DNA of 64,000 bases from Chryseobacterium cucumeris (GCF_001593385.1 NZ_LUVZ01000044.1:62001-126000), one strand, 5' to 3'. Counted from the stretch's first letter, positions 18,435 to 27,266 are shown. The notes: a model not told the origin generated them from the letters alone. Made by a program: numbers and translations.

Positions 18435-19421
18435 TCAGTTTTTAGTATCGAGTTCAAAAACTTTATTTACCCAACTATCCAAAGTATATCTGTAGTAGAT
18501 TTCTTCCGGAATTTTCTCGTAAGGTTTTTCAAAAAAAGATTTGTCAAGATTACTAATATTTTTGTTTAAAATCAAAATATTATTGGGATTGTAAAAATCG
18601 TAGGTTTTAATGGCTTCATTATCAGTTATGATTTTCTTTTCCAGAGACATGGCTTCAAAAACTCTGAAACTGAGTCCATATTGCCCTTCACGCATCAAAT
18701 CCAGTAGTACTTTTGAATTCTTATAATATTTTGGAAGATCATTATGCGGAATCTTCTTAATGCTGAACACCAGGAAAAGATTCTTAGGCACTGTCATGAA
18801 CATATTGGTGAGCTGATGCTTCCAGGATTTTTTTCCAATGATCATAATCTGGAACTTCAATCCTTGTTCAATGAGCTTTTTAGCCAATAGTTTTATCAAT
18901 GAAACCCTTCTGTTGTCATAAGAGGTAATGTAAAAAAGATCCATTTCAGGCTTTTGAGACTCTTTTGCACAATGCGGAAGATAAATATAATTGGTTAATT
19001 TTTCAAAGCCGTGTTTTTTAACATCAATATAATCAAAGGAAAATACTTTGTCAAAAAGATAGAGTTTGTCTTCCACAGGAACTCTTTCAAGATTATCGTA
19101 AAGATAGGTTACCAGGCGGTCTGTAGATTTTCGGATTTTTTTAAGGGTAGACAGATCAAATGTATCAGGATTCATCACCAGAATCTGATCCTGATGCCCT
19201 AATTTTTCCAGAGAATCCAGAACATATTTCTGTCTTTTTTCAGTCTTAAGATTTTTGTTTAAAAAAGTTTTGCTTAAAGCATTTACAGCTCTTTCGTTGA
19301 AGTTGGAATGAGTAACGGTACTGATCTTTATATGATGAGCATCAATACCTCGCTGGCATAATGTTTCAACAATATACTTATCATAATCCCAAAAATCATA
19401 ACTAATGATACAAATCTTCAT
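18435..19421 (-). CDS. CgeB-like glycosyltransferase
   Basis: A 328-residue protein whose C-terminal part (residues ~215-315) resembles the glycosyltransferase domain of CgeB and related spore/LPS proteins: VLLDLMREGQYGLSFRVFEA followed by MSLEKKIITDNEAI and YNPNNILIL. The N-terminal half (MKICIISYDFWDYDKYIVET) is a Rossmann-like domain. Expected to be cytoplasmic and to add a sugar to the same glycan as its neighbours. Starts 4 nt after the upstream stop. Confidence 0.75.
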   Translation of the reverse strand: MKICIISYDFWDYDKYIVETLCQRGIDAHHIKISTVTHSNFNERAVNALSKTFLNKNLKTEKRQKYVLDSLEKLGHQDQILVMNPDTFDLSTLKKIRKSTDRLVTYLYDNLERVPVEDKLYLFDKVFSFDYIDVKKHGFEKLTNYIYLPHCAKESQKPEMDLFYITSYDNRRVSLIKLLAKKLIEQGLKFQIMIIGKKSWKHQLTNMFMTVPKNLFLVFSIKKIPHNDLPKYYKNSKVLLDLMREGQYGLSFRVFEAMSLEKKIITDNEAIKTYDFYNPNNILILNKNISNLDKSFFEKPYEKIPEEIYYRYTLDSWVNKVFELDTKN

Positions 19422-19425
19422 TCAA

Positions 19426-20175
19426 CTAATTTTGCTCTTTTTTTAATGATTCATAGGTTTCATAAACGCTTAAAGATTGCAGGTAAGATAACTGATAGCC
19501 TTCTTTTCCGTCTAAAATACCAAGTCTCATTATATAGGCTTTAAAAAATTTAAAAGCAGTTTTAAGATATTGAATCCAAACACTGTACTTTTTTCCTTTA
19601 GCAGCCAGTTCTTTCCCCTTTAAAACTCCGTAATGAATCATTTTTTTTTTGTAAGATTCATAATCTGAAACGGAGTAATGGAGTAATTTATTTTTTAAAA
19701 CTCCAATGGTTCCATTAACCTCCAGAGTTTCATGTACCTTTTTTCCTGCCATATATCTGGCTTTCGATTTTCTGAATAGCCTGAAATTTTTATCAGACTG
19801 TGTTCCCGAAAAATGAATTGGTTTCTGGGCAAAAAAGAATTTCCTGTAAAAATAATAGGCATCTTTTTGCCCGGGTTTATTCAGCTTATCAATAATTTCC
19901 TGCTTCAGGGCTGGTGTAATTCTCTCATCACCATCCAAAAATAAAACCCAGTCATTGGTTGCAGTATCCAGAGCCAGATTTCTTTGCTTTGTAAAGTCTT
20001 CAAATTTATTCTGAATCACCTTTACATTGGGGAATTTCTTTGCAATTTCTACAGTGTTATCCGTGCTAAAAGAATCTACTACTATTATTTCATCGCAGAA
20101 ATCAAAAGATTCCAGGACATCCTGTATATTTTTTTCTTCATTATATGTTATGATCAAACCACTTATATTCATCAC
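19426..20175 (-). CDS. Family 2 glycosyltransferase, WaaE/KdtX type
   Basis: A 249-residue GT-A enzyme with the WaaE-type opening SGLIITYNEEKNIQDVLES, the first aspartate pair in IIVVDSFSTDNTVEIA, and the metal site WVLFLDGDERIT (about 93-104). The C-terminal region (HYSVSDYESYKKKMIHYG) is typical of the LPS inner-core glucosyltransferase group. A paralog of the gene at 20992-21792. The very close ATG pair at the start (MMN) leaves a one-codon doubt. Confidence 0.88.
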   Translation of the reverse strand: MMNISGLIITYNEEKNIQDVLESFDFCDEIIVVDSFSTDNTVEIAKKFPNVKVIQNKFEDFTKQRNLALDTATNDWVLFLDGDERITPALKQEIIDKLNKPGQKDAYYFYRKFFFAQKPIHFSGTQSDKNFRLFRKSKARYMAGKKVHETLEVNGTIGVLKNKLLHYSVSDYESYKKKMIHYGVLKGKELAAKGKKYSVWIQYLKTAFKFFKAYIMRLGILDGKEGYQLSYLQSLSVYETYESLKKEQN

Positions 20176-20225
20176 AACGCTTTGTTTGACAGAGAAGTAA
20201 GTAAATACTTCCCTAAAATTGTTTT

Positions 20226-20990
20226 TTAAAATAGTTTTAGTCTGCCAAAGATAAGTTTTAATTTGAATTTTATAAGCGAATCTTTGCCTTTTATATCAAT
20301 TCTACACAGTTCGTATGGGCGCTGGGTAGGGTAATAATTCACTTTATTTCCAATTCTTACTGCAAAATCAATTCCTAATTCTTTCAAAATAGAAAAAAAT
20401 GCTAATTTATCATGTTTTTTTTGTGGATATTTTCCATAAGGATATGCCAAAACCTTTGAATATCTTATATTTTCGGCATCGAGAATCTCCATGTTTTTTT
20501 TTAGATCTTTTTCTATAAAGTCTAAAGACACGTTTCTTACATTTTCATGGGCATGGCTATGAAGGGCAATCTCAAAATATTTTTTATCCAGACTTCTGAT
20601 TTCATCAAAGGTCATCATTGAATAATTATTATATCCCTTTTCAATAAATCCTGTTGGAATAAAAATTGTTGCCTTCAGATTATACTTTTCCAGTAAATAG
20701 GGGAGATACTCAAGGTTGTTTCTATATCCATCATCAAAGGTGATGACAATGTTTCTTTTTGCTGAAAGAGTAAGTTCCGAAAAAAAATAGGAAGTATATT
20801 TTTTCGAACTCAGATATGAAAACTGCTGTTCAAGATTTTTTAAACTGACGGTAAGATCTTCATGACTTTCTTTTTCAACCTGGTGATACATAAGAATGAC
20901 CAGTCTGTTGTAGGGAAAGGCAAATAAATAGAGACGGAAATATACAACGATAAATACCGCCAATAAAAGAGGAATAAGATACAGAATCAT
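20226..20990 (-). CDS. Membrane-anchored polysaccharide deacetylase (NodB domain)
   Basis: A 254-residue protein with an N-terminal membrane helix (about 2-22) and a NodB/CE4 domain. Motif 1 is VITFDDGYRNN (catalytic and metal-binding Asp-Asp, about 84-94); motif 2 is LHSHAHENV (HSxxH metal ligands). It removes acetyl groups from N-acetyl sugars, most likely on the glycan built by the neighbouring transferases, with the domain on the outer side of the membrane. Starts 1 nt after the upstream transferase stop. Confidence 0.87.
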   Translation of the reverse strand: MILYLIPLLLAVFIVVYFRLYLFAFPYNRLVILMYHQVEKESHEDLTVSLKNLEQQFSYLSSKKYTSYFFSELTLSAKRNIVITFDDGYRNNLEYLPYLLEKYNLKATIFIPTGFIEKGYNNYSMMTFDEIRSLDKKYFEIALHSHAHENVRNVSLDFIEKDLKKNMEILDAENIRYSKVLAYPYGKYPQKKHDKLAFFSILKELGIDFAVRIGNKVNYYPTQRPYELCRIDIKGKDSLIKFKLKLIFGRLKLF

Positions 20991-20991
20991 A

Positions 20992-21792
20992 CTATTTTAC
21001 TGTATTTTTTTCAATTTCCTGCAACCGTATTTTTTCGTACAGTCGTGTTTTTTCATGCAATTTTATGTATTTCAGGAAGGTGTAATAAGACATTGTTTTG
21101 GCAATGTAAAATCCTGGAAATCCATCCAGAAAACCAAGTTTGAAAATAAAAACCTTAATAAACTCAAACATTGGGCTTACAATAATTTTAAATCTATTGA
21201 TTCTTTTTCCTCTCTCAAACATCTTTTCAGCCATCATATCCGAATATTTATTGATTTTCGAAACATGATGATGAATGCTTTTATAAGTATAATGATCCAG
21301 CTTTCCTTCCATAAGACCCACTTTCTGATCAGTAATCAAAAATTCATGGACTTTATCATCAGAATACTTTGCATATTTTTTTCTGAAAAGCCTTTCACGG
21401 CATACATTTCCCCAACCACCAAATCGGATCAGGTGAATCCCAAGATGATTGTTGAATTTTGCTTTATACACATTGAATCCGGTGCTTCCAGAAGAAGTAA
21501 TGCGTTGTATAGATCTTTTCAGAGTTTCATCAGGAACTTCGTCGGCATCCAGAAACAAAACCCATTCATGGGAACATAGAGCAAGGGCATGGTTTTTTTG
21601 TTCACCATACCCATTAAATTTTTTCTCAAAGAATTTTACCTGAGGATATTTTTGAGTGCAAATCTCTTTGGTCTTATCTGTAGAAAAGCTGTCGACAATA
21701 ATTATTTCATCCACAATATCTGTTAATGAATCTAAAAGTCTTACAATATTCTCTTCTTCATTATAAGTAATGATTGCAAGGGAAAGAGCCAT
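20992..21792 (-). CDS. Family 2 glycosyltransferase, WaaE/KdtX type
   Basis: A 266-residue GT-A enzyme: LSLAIITYNEEENIVRLLDS, IIIVDSFSTDKTKEIC and metal site WVLFLDADEVPDE (about 77-89), then GGWGNVCRERLFRK and the DHYTYKSIHHHVSK region of the LPS core transferase group. Its ATG follows the rocD stop codon with no gap (TAA-ATG), so it is almost surely co-transcribed and translationally coupled to rocD. Confidence 0.88.
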   Translation of the reverse strand: MALSLAIITYNEEENIVRLLDSLTDIVDEIIIVDSFSTDKTKEICTQKYPQVKFFEKKFNGYGEQKNHALALCSHEWVLFLDADEVPDETLKRSIQRITSSGSTGFNVYKAKFNNHLGIHLIRFGGWGNVCRERLFRKKYAKYSDDKVHEFLITDQKVGLMEGKLDHYTYKSIHHHVSKINKYSDMMAEKMFERGKRINRFKIIVSPMFEFIKVFIFKLGFLDGFPGFYIAKTMSYYTFLKYIKLHEKTRLYEKIRLQEIEKNTVK

Positions 21793-23040
21793 TTATTTAT
21801 ACTCAAGAATTGTCTTCTCAATAATTTTCACACAATCCAGCAATTGCTCTTCAGTAATTACCAGTGGCGGTGCAAGTCTGATGATATTGCCATGCGTAGG
21901 TTTTGCCAGCAATCCGTTTTCTTTTAATTGCAAGCAAAGGTTCCATGCAGTAGAACTATCAGGGGTATCATTGATAAGGATAGCATTTAAAAGACCTTTT
22001 CCTCTTACTTTGGTAATAAGGTCTGTCTTTTCAATAAGCTTCTCTATTTCAGCTCTGAAAAGCTTTCCTAACTCTTCTGCTCTTTCAGACAGTTTTTCAT
22101 CAGCTACCACATCCAATGCTGCCACTGCTACTGCACAGGCAATAGGGTTTCCTCCGAATGTAGAACCGTGTTGTCCCGGTTTGATAACATTCATGATGTT
22201 ATCATTTGCTAATACAGCAGATACAGGATACATTCCTCCGGAAAGTGCTTTTCCTAAAATCAGGATATCCGGCTGTACATTTTCGTGGTGGCATGCAATC
22301 AGTTTTCCTGTTCTTGCAATACCTGTCTGAACTTCATCAGCAATGAAAAGAACATTGTATTTTTTACATAATTCAGAAGCATTTTTAAGGAAGTTTTCAT
22401 CCGGAACATATACTCCGGCTTCTCCCTGAATAGGTTCTACAAGGAATGCAGCAATATTTCCAGCTTCTCTGCTCAGAACTTCTTCTAAGGCTGCAATATC
22501 GTTATAAGGAATTTTGATAAATCCTGGCGTAAAAGGTCCGTAGTTTTGGTTGGCATCCGGATCGTTAGAGAACGAAACAATAGTTGTCGTTCTTCCGTGG
22601 AAATTGTTTTCGCAAACGATAATTTTCGCTGCGTTTTCAGCAATTCCTTTTACTTCATAACTCCACTTTCTGGCTAGTTTTACAGCAGTTTCCACAGCTT
22701 CAGCTCCGGAATTCATTGGTAAAACTTTATCAAATCCAAAAAGAGTTGTTATTTTCTGCTCGTATTCTCCTAATTTAGAGTTGTAGAAAGCTCTTGAAGT
22801 TAAAGCAAGCTTTTGGGCCTGTTCTACCAAAGCACCTACGATTTTAGGGTGAGAATGTCCTTGGTTCACGGCAGAATATGCTGAAAGAAAATCATAGTAC
22901 CTTTTACCTTCCACGTCCCAAACGAAAACACCTTCTCCGCGGTCCAGAACTACTGGAAGTGGGTGATAGTTGTGTGCTCCATGTTTGTCTTCAAGGTCAA
23001 TAAAATACTGCGAGTTTTTTGTTTGTTCTGCTGTTGACAT
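21793..23040 (-). CDS. rocD: Ornithine--oxo-acid transaminase
   Basis: A 415-residue class III PLP aminotransferase converting ornithine and 2-oxoglutarate to glutamate semialdehyde and glutamate (arginine/proline metabolism). Visible features: [17 protein letters not shown] (PLP phosphate loop and substrate side), the PLP-ring aspartate in FIADEVQTG (about 231-239), and the Schiff-base lysine in [17 protein letters not shown] (about 265). Length and the opening [20 protein letters not shown] match the ornithine branch rather than acetylornithine enzymes. Promoter element at 23057. Unusually, a glycosyltransferase starts exactly at its stop, making rocD the first gene of the glycan run. Confidence 0.93.
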   Translation of the reverse strand: MSTAEQTKNSQYFIDLEDKHGAHNYHPLPVVLDRGEGVFVWDVEGKRYYDFLSAYSAVNQGHSHPKIVGALVEQAQKLALTSRAFYNSKLGEYEQKITTLFGFDKVLPMNSGAEAVETAVKLARKWSYEVKGIAENAAKIIVCENNFHGRTTTIVSFSNDPDANQNYGPFTPGFIKIPYNDIAALEEVLSREAGNIAAFLVEPIQGEAGVYVPDENFLKNASELCKKYNVLFIADEVQTGIARTGKLIACHHENVQPDILILGKALSGGMYPVSAVLANDNIMNVIKPGQHGSTFGGNPIACAVAVAALDVVADEKLSERAEELGKLFRAEIEKLIEKTDLITKVRGKGLLNAILINDTPDSSTAWNLCLQLKENGLLAKPTHGNIIRLAPPLVITEEQLLDCVKIIEKTILEYK

Positions 23041-23056
23041 ATATTTTGGTTTTCAA

Positions 23057-23064
23057 CAAATTTA
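23057..23064 (-). promoter_or_regulatory. -7 element of rocD and the downstream glycan run
   Basis: Minus-strand TAAATTTG (TAnnTTTG), 16 nt before the rocD ATG. A TTTG lies at 23092-23089, 24 bp upstream, wider than usual. No other convincing promoter was seen in the following 11 kb, so this may drive the whole reverse run. Confidence 0.45.
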
Positions 23065-23097
23065 CGCAATATTAATGATACTCATAAACAAAAATAG

Positions 23098-23109
23098 AGT
23101 AGAGTATAA
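23098..23109 (+). repeat. Left copy of a 12-bp direct repeat flanking the monooxygenase/Crp pair
   Basis: AGTAGAGTATAA occurs here and again at 25172-25183, on either side of the FAD monooxygenase and Crp/Fnr genes. It may mark an old insertion or be chance in AT-rich DNA. Confidence 0.3.
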
Positions 23110-23325
23110 GGCTGTGATTAGAGTATATTTTGAGGTAAAATGAATCCTCTAATGGAAAATATTTTCTTAACGGATAACAGTTGCAGGTATTCTATCTTTA
23201 AGAATAAGAAATTTATACTGAGAAGATAATTCTACATTTTAATTATTCCGATATTGATTTGCTGTTCCATCAGGACTATAATTTTTAAATGCTGTTCCCT
23301 AAGTAGCTTTTGATTAGGGTTTATC

Positions 23326-24459
23326 TTATAAATTGTTCTGGTACGAAATATCAAAAACTTTTTCCATTTGTTTTTCGTTAACAGAGCCAGGTGTTGCCTT
23401 TAGTAAAGTATTACGGAGCCAAACTGCCAGACTGTTCTCATAGTGTGAAATTTTACCGATGGCTGAGCTTGTGTTAACAATGTAATGCGCTTTTTTCATA
23501 CGCAGTTTTTCGTATTGAGTGAAGACTTCATCCACGTTTTTCCCTTCACCAAAAAGTTTTCCTAGGATATATGCATCTTCAACGGCCTGGCAGGCACCTT
23601 GTCCCATATTAGGAGTCGTTGCATGGGCTGCATCGCCAATCAGGCAAACACGGTCTTTTTGCCATTGATAAATCGGTTCCAAATCGATAATGTCACTAAC
23701 AAATATTTTTTCTTGCGGTGTTACGGAAATCATTCTTGGAATTTCGGGATTAAATTCAGCAAAAAGCTCAGCAAGATTATTGGGATTTTTGACCAGGTGC
23801 TCGTTAACCACAGCGTACCAGTAAACTTTGTGATCACTAATTTTCACGAAGCCGAAGCGTCTGCCTTTTCCCCAGGCTTCATAAGCATGGTGATTATATT
23901 TTTCTGTCCAATCAGATTCGATGACGCCACGCCAGCATTTTTGCTTGGAAGATCTGAGTTTTCCAATATTTAAAATTTGATGACGTACTACTGATTTAAT
24001 TCCATCTGCTCCAATAACAGCATCTGCATTAGCGATAGTTCCGTCTTCAAAAGTGAGTTGATAACCGTTTTCCTGTTCGATTTTGGATAAACGTTTAGAA
24101 AGTTCAATGTTTTTAAAACCAATTTCTTCAGTTAGAATATTTTGTAAATCAGCACGATGGATGGCAGTGTTGCTTACTCCATATTTACTTTCGAATGTAT
24201 TCAGTTGTACGTCCGATATGGTTTTGAGCTGTGGATCAGTAATGTTAATAGTTGAAATTTTATGACCTGCCATTTCGATTTTGTGGCGAATGCTTAGTTT
24301 GTCAAAAATCTGCATGGCATTATTAGCCATAATGATTCCGGCGCCCACAGGTTTTATTTCGGGTGCACTTTCGTAAACGGTAACGTCCAGATTATTTTTT
24401 TGTAAGGCTAAAGCTGTTGTCAAACCACCAATTCCGCCACCGATAATTGCTATTTTCAT
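23326..24459 (-). CDS. FAD-dependent monooxygenase (PHBH fold)
   Basis: A 377-residue class A flavoprotein monooxygenase. N-terminal dinucleotide site IAIIGGGIGGLTTALAL; middle motif VIGADGIKSVVR (DG motif); C-terminal FAD-ribityl motif CLIGDAAHATTPNMGQGACQ (about 280). Such enzymes use NAD(P)H and O2 to hydroxylate aromatic or similar small molecules; TetX-like and urate-hydroxylase-like proteins belong here, but the substrate cannot be told. An ATG nine codons earlier (24486) is possible; I chose 24459 because the Rossmann strand normally begins within a few residues of the start. It pairs with the Crp/Fnr gene directly upstream. Confidence 0.87.
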   Translation of the reverse strand: MKIAIIGGGIGGLTTALALQKNNLDVTVYESAPEIKPVGAGIIMANNAMQIFDKLSIRHKIEMAGHKISTINITDPQLKTISDVQLNTFESKYGVSNTAIHRADLQNILTEEIGFKNIELSKRLSKIEQENGYQLTFEDGTIANADAVIGADGIKSVVRHQILNIGKLRSSKQKCWRGVIESDWTEKYNHHAYEAWGKGRRFGFVKISDHKVYWYAVVNEHLVKNPNNLAELFAEFNPEIPRMISVTPQEKIFVSDIIDLEPIYQWQKDRVCLIGDAAHATTPNMGQGACQAVEDAYILGKLFGEGKNVDEVFTQYEKLRMKKAHYIVNTSSAIGKISHYENSLAVWLRNTLLKATPGSVNEKQMEKVFDISYQNNL

Positions 24460-24537
24460 TGTGATTGCATTTATATTATGAGGCAAAATTAAGGGCTGAA
24501 AAAACCAAAAACGTTCACTTAAGTTAATTTTCTGAAA

Positions 24538-25110
24538 TTAGCAAATTCTTTTCCGGATTCTGCTCAACGATTGTGGCGTAATTCCTAAATATGACGAAAT
24601 ATATTTCTGTGGAATTTTGTTCAAGATTTCGGGTGACTTTTTCAAAAGATTGATATAGCGTTCTTCCGGTGTATAAAAGAACAGTTCGTCAAGCCTTTGT
24701 TTTGCATCCAGAAAAGCTAGATCCGATATGCGTTTTGCCAGCCCAAGCCAGCAAATATCTTTCTGAATTAAAATCTCAACATCTTTTTTATCAAAATATA
24801 AAACTTCAGTTTTTAGAAGAGCCTGTATAATTGCCATTGATTTTTTTCCGGTAATATAGCTTGCGTAATCACCAATTACATCATTATTCACCTGCAAAAG
24901 ATAGCTGATATCCTCGCCTTTCTCGTTGATATAATAAATCCGGACGGCGCCATTCAAAATGAGTCCTAAACGATCAAATACTCCATTTTTAGGTACTATC
25001 ATTTTGTTTTTATCATAAGTTACGATATAGCAAATATCCAAAAATTCCTTCGCACGCTCCATAGAAATCTGAAGTGTCTCTGCTAATTTCTCCTGTATTG
25101 CTGATGTCAT
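24538..25110 (-). CDS. Crp/Fnr family transcriptional regulator
   Basis: A 190-residue regulator with an N-terminal cyclic-nucleotide-binding-type beta-barrel (about 25-115; GLILNGAVRIYYINEKGEDI, then NDVIGDYASYITGKKS) and a C-terminal helix-turn-helix (KYISSYLGITPQSLSRIRKR). It lacks the Fnr cysteines, and the cNMP arginine pocket is not clear, so the ligand is unknown. This short type is common in Bacteroidota next to one small-molecule enzyme gene. It lies 78 nt upstream of the monooxygenase on the same strand and may control it. Confidence 0.88.
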   Translation of the reverse strand: MTSAIQEKLAETLQISMERAKEFLDICYIVTYDKNKMIVPKNGVFDRLGLILNGAVRIYYINEKGEDISYLLQVNNDVIGDYASYITGKKSMAIIQALLKTEVLYFDKKDVEILIQKDICWLGLAKRISDLAFLDAKQRLDELFFYTPEERYINLLKKSPEILNKIPQKYISSYLGITPQSLSRIRKRIC

Positions 25111-25171
25111 CGCTCCTATGTCGGTTTTAATTGATACTACAAAAATAACTTTTCCTGCTTTATTAGAACGA

Positions 25172-25183
25172 AGTAGAGTATAA
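25172..25183 (+). repeat. Right copy of the 12-bp direct repeat
   Basis: Same 12 bases as at 23098-23109; see that entry. It lies between the Crp/Fnr start and the accC terminator. Confidence 0.3.
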
Positions 25184-25188
25184 AACTG

Positions 25189-25216
25189 AAGAAGGCGCCT
25201 TTTCGGACGCCTTCTT
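25189..25216 (-). terminator. Terminator after accC
   Basis: AAGAAGGCG (25189-25197) pairs with CGCCTTCTT (25208-25216). On the minus strand it follows the accC stop by 23 nt; its T-tail is modest there (CAGTTTTAT), better on the plus strand. Confidence 0.65.
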
Positions 25217-25238
25217 TTTATATGAATGATAATTCTTT

Positions 25239-26594
25239 TTAGTGATTATCGTATTTTCTATCCATTACAAAATCTTCCATGAATTTTGTAGTATAGTTTC
25301 CTGAAAGATAATCTTCATTATCCATCAGCTGTCTGTGGAAAGGAATAGTTGTTTTTACTCCTTCAATATAGAATTCTTCAAGAGCACGTCTCATTTTTGC
25401 AATAGCTTCTTCACGGGTCTGAGCCGTAGTGATAAGCTTGGCAATCATAGAGTCATAGTTAGAAGGGATTGTATATCCGGAATAAACGTGAGTGTCTACT
25501 CTGATTCCGTGTCCTCCAGGGATATTTAATCCTGTGATTTTTCCCGGAGACGGTCTGAAGTCTGCGTAAGGGTCTTCTGCGTTGATTCTACATTCGATTG
25601 AATGTAATTTAGGATAATAGTTAATTCCTGAAATAGGAGTTCCTGCAGCAAGAAGAATTTGCTCTCTGATCAGGTCATAATCAATTACCTGCTCAGTGAT
25701 AGGGTGCTCTACCTGGATTCTTGTATTCATTTCCATGAAATAGAAATTTCTATGTTTGTCTACAAGGAATTCGATAGTTCCTACACCTTCATATCCAATG
25801 AATTCAGCAGCTTTTACGGCAGCTTCTCCCATTTTCTCACGAAGTTCGTCTGTCATGAAAGGAGAAGGTGTTTCTTCAGTTAATTTCTGATTTCTTCTCT
25901 GTACAGAACAGTCTCTTTCAGAAAGGTGGCACGCTTTACCGAATTGGTCACCCGCAACCTGAATTTCGATGTGTCTAGGCTCTTCAATCAGTTTTTCCAT
26001 ATACATACCTCCGTTTCCAAAGGCAGCTACAGCTTCCTGAATAGCAGATTCCCAGTGATCTTTAAGGTCTTCAGCTTTCCAAACAGCTCTCATTCCTTTA
26101 CCTCCACCACCAGCAGTAGCTTTGATCATGACAGGGTAACCTGTTTCTTCAGCTACTTTTACAGCGTGTTCGTAAGATTCGATCAATCCGTCAGAACCTG
26201 GTACACATGGTACACCTGCTGCTTTCATGGTAGCCTTAGCATTTGCTTTGTCTCCCATTTTTTCAATCTGTTCAGGAGAAGCACCAATAAATTTGATACC
26301 GTTCTTCTGGCAGATTCTTGAGAAGTTAGCATTTTCAGATAAGAATCCGTAACCTGGGTGAATCGCATCAGCATTTGTAATTTCCGCAGCAGCAATAATG
26401 TTAGGGATTTTAAGATATGAGTCTTTACTCATTGCAGGGCCAATACATACTGCTTCATCAGCAAATCTTACGTGAAGACTGTCTTTATCAGCAGTAGAGT
26501 ATACCGCAACGGTTTTGATCCCCATTTCTTTACAAGTACGTAAAATACGCATTGCAATTTCGCCTCGATTGGCTATTAATATTTTTTTGAACAT
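25239..26594 (-). CDS. accC: Acetyl-CoA carboxylase biotin carboxylase subunit
   Basis: ATP-dependent carboxylation of biotin on AccB. Motifs: N-terminal [18 protein letters not shown], glycine-rich ATP loop [14 protein letters not shown] (about 158-171), [36 protein letters not shown] and [20 protein letters not shown] with the catalytic Arg/Glu. The 451 residues are standard. I use the ATG at 26594 ([11 protein letters not shown]); an in-frame TTG three codons earlier is weaker. It follows accB by about 100 bp of repeat-containing DNA. Confidence 0.97.
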   Translation of the reverse strand: MFKKILIANRGEIAMRILRTCKEMGIKTVAVYSTADKDSLHVRFADEAVCIGPAMSKDSYLKIPNIIAAAEITNADAIHPGYGFLSENANFSRICQKNGIKFIGASPEQIEKMGDKANAKATMKAAGVPCVPGSDGLIESYEHAVKVAEETGYPVMIKATAGGGGKGMRAVWKAEDLKDHWESAIQEAVAAFGNGGMYMEKLIEEPRHIEIQVAGDQFGKACHLSERDCSVQRRNQKLTEETPSPFMTDELREKMGEAAVKAAEFIGYEGVGTIEFLVDKHRNFYFMEMNTRIQVEHPITEQVIDYDLIREQILLAAGTPISGINYYPKLHSIECRINAEDPYADFRPSPGKITGLNIPGGHGIRVDTHVYSGYTIPSNYDSMIAKLITTAQTREEAIAKMRRALEEFYIEGVKTTIPFHRQLMDNEDYLSGNYTTKFMEDFVMDRKYDNH

Positions 26595-26601
26595 CTTCTT
26601 C

Positions 26602-26633
26602 AATTTGAAAATTAGATAATTTGAAAATTAGAT
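26602..26633. repeat. 16-bp tandem duplication between accB and accC
   Basis: AATTTGAAAATTAGAT is present twice in a row (26602-26617, 26618-26633). Just to the right, TCTAACATCTAA-type units are repeated at about 26659-26685 and partly complement TTAGATAATGTTA, so the spacer could fold. This style of AATTTGAAAATTAG-type spacer is typical low-complexity DNA; no function is assigned. Confidence 0.7.
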
Positions 26634-26692
26634 AATGTTATTTTAATGTAGAATTTAATCTAACATCTAATGTCTAACATCTAACTTCTAAA

Positions 26693-27175
26693 TTAAGATG
26701 GATCTACTAAGAATAAAGGTTGGTCATACTCTACAGGAGTAGCGTCATCCACTAAAATTTTAACAATTTTTCCGCTGATTTCAGATTCAATCTGGTTGAA
26801 TAGTTTCATTGCTTCAATAACACAAACTACTTTACCAACAGAAACTTCGTCACCTACATTTACGAATACATCTTTATCAGGAGATGGTTTTCTATAGAAA
26901 GTACCAATCATTGGAGATTTGATTGTTACATATTTGCTGTCATCAGATGCAGCTTCAGCTTTTTCAGCAACAGGAGCGGCCGGAGTTGCAACAGGTGCTG
27001 GAGCAGCTACCGCTTGTGGAGCAGTGTGGTATACTGCAGGTTGTGCATAAACAGCATCGCTTCCAGCTAATGGAGTTTTAATAGTGATTTCGAAATCTTT
27101 AGTTTTGTACTTCACTTCTGATACTTCAGCCTTAGATACAAACTTGATAAGATTTTGTATGTCTTTAATGTCCAT
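26693..27175 (-). CDS. accB: Acetyl-CoA carboxylase biotin carboxyl carrier protein
   Basis: A 160-residue biotin carrier. The N-terminal helix region (MDIKDIQNLIKFVSKAEV) leads into a strand, a flexible Ala/Pro-rich linker (about 55-80) and the C-terminal biotinyl domain with the biotin-lysine in VIEAMKLFNQIESE. The frame continues upstream to 27241, but the promoter at 27199-27231 and the family N-terminus fix the start at 27175. AccC is directly downstream and AccA is encoded separately at 4403. Confidence 0.96.
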   Translation of the reverse strand: MDIKDIQNLIKFVSKAEVSEVKYKTKDFEITIKTPLAGSDAVYAQPAVYHTAPQAVAAPAPVATPAAPVAEKAEAASDDSKYVTIKSPMIGTFYRKPSPDKDVFVNVGDEVSVGKVVCVIEAMKLFNQIESEISGKIVKILVDDATPVEYDQPLFLVDPS

Positions 27176-27198
27176 AAATTTGATATTTGATTTGATGC

Positions 27199-27231
27199 CA
27201 AAGATACCAAAAAAACGTAAAAAACAACAAA
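27199..27231 (-). promoter_or_regulatory. accB-accC promoter
   Basis: Minus-strand TATCTTTG (27206-27199) with TTTG at 27231-27228, spacing 21 bp: a good Bacteroidota promoter, placed 24 nt before the accB ATG and overlapping the left arm of the rpmF terminator. Confidence 0.65.
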
Positions 27232-27266
27232 AAACCGCCAAATTTTATCAAAATTGGGCGGTTTTT
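27231..27266 (-). terminator. Terminator after rpmF
   Basis: AAAACCGCC (27231-27239) pairs with GGCGGTTTT (27257-27265); the stem continues inward through AAATTTT/AAAATT. T-runs follow on both strands. Confidence 0.8.

Noticed and set aside
23110-23325. Possible small RNA or gene remnant between rocD and the monooxygenase
   Set aside because: AT-rich with scattered short repeats (TGCTGTTCC twice) but no stable hairpin, promoter-terminator pair or protein likeness.
27176-27241. Longer start for accB
   Set aside because: It would include the accB promoter and part of the rpmF terminator; the family N-terminus is MDIKDIQ at 27175.
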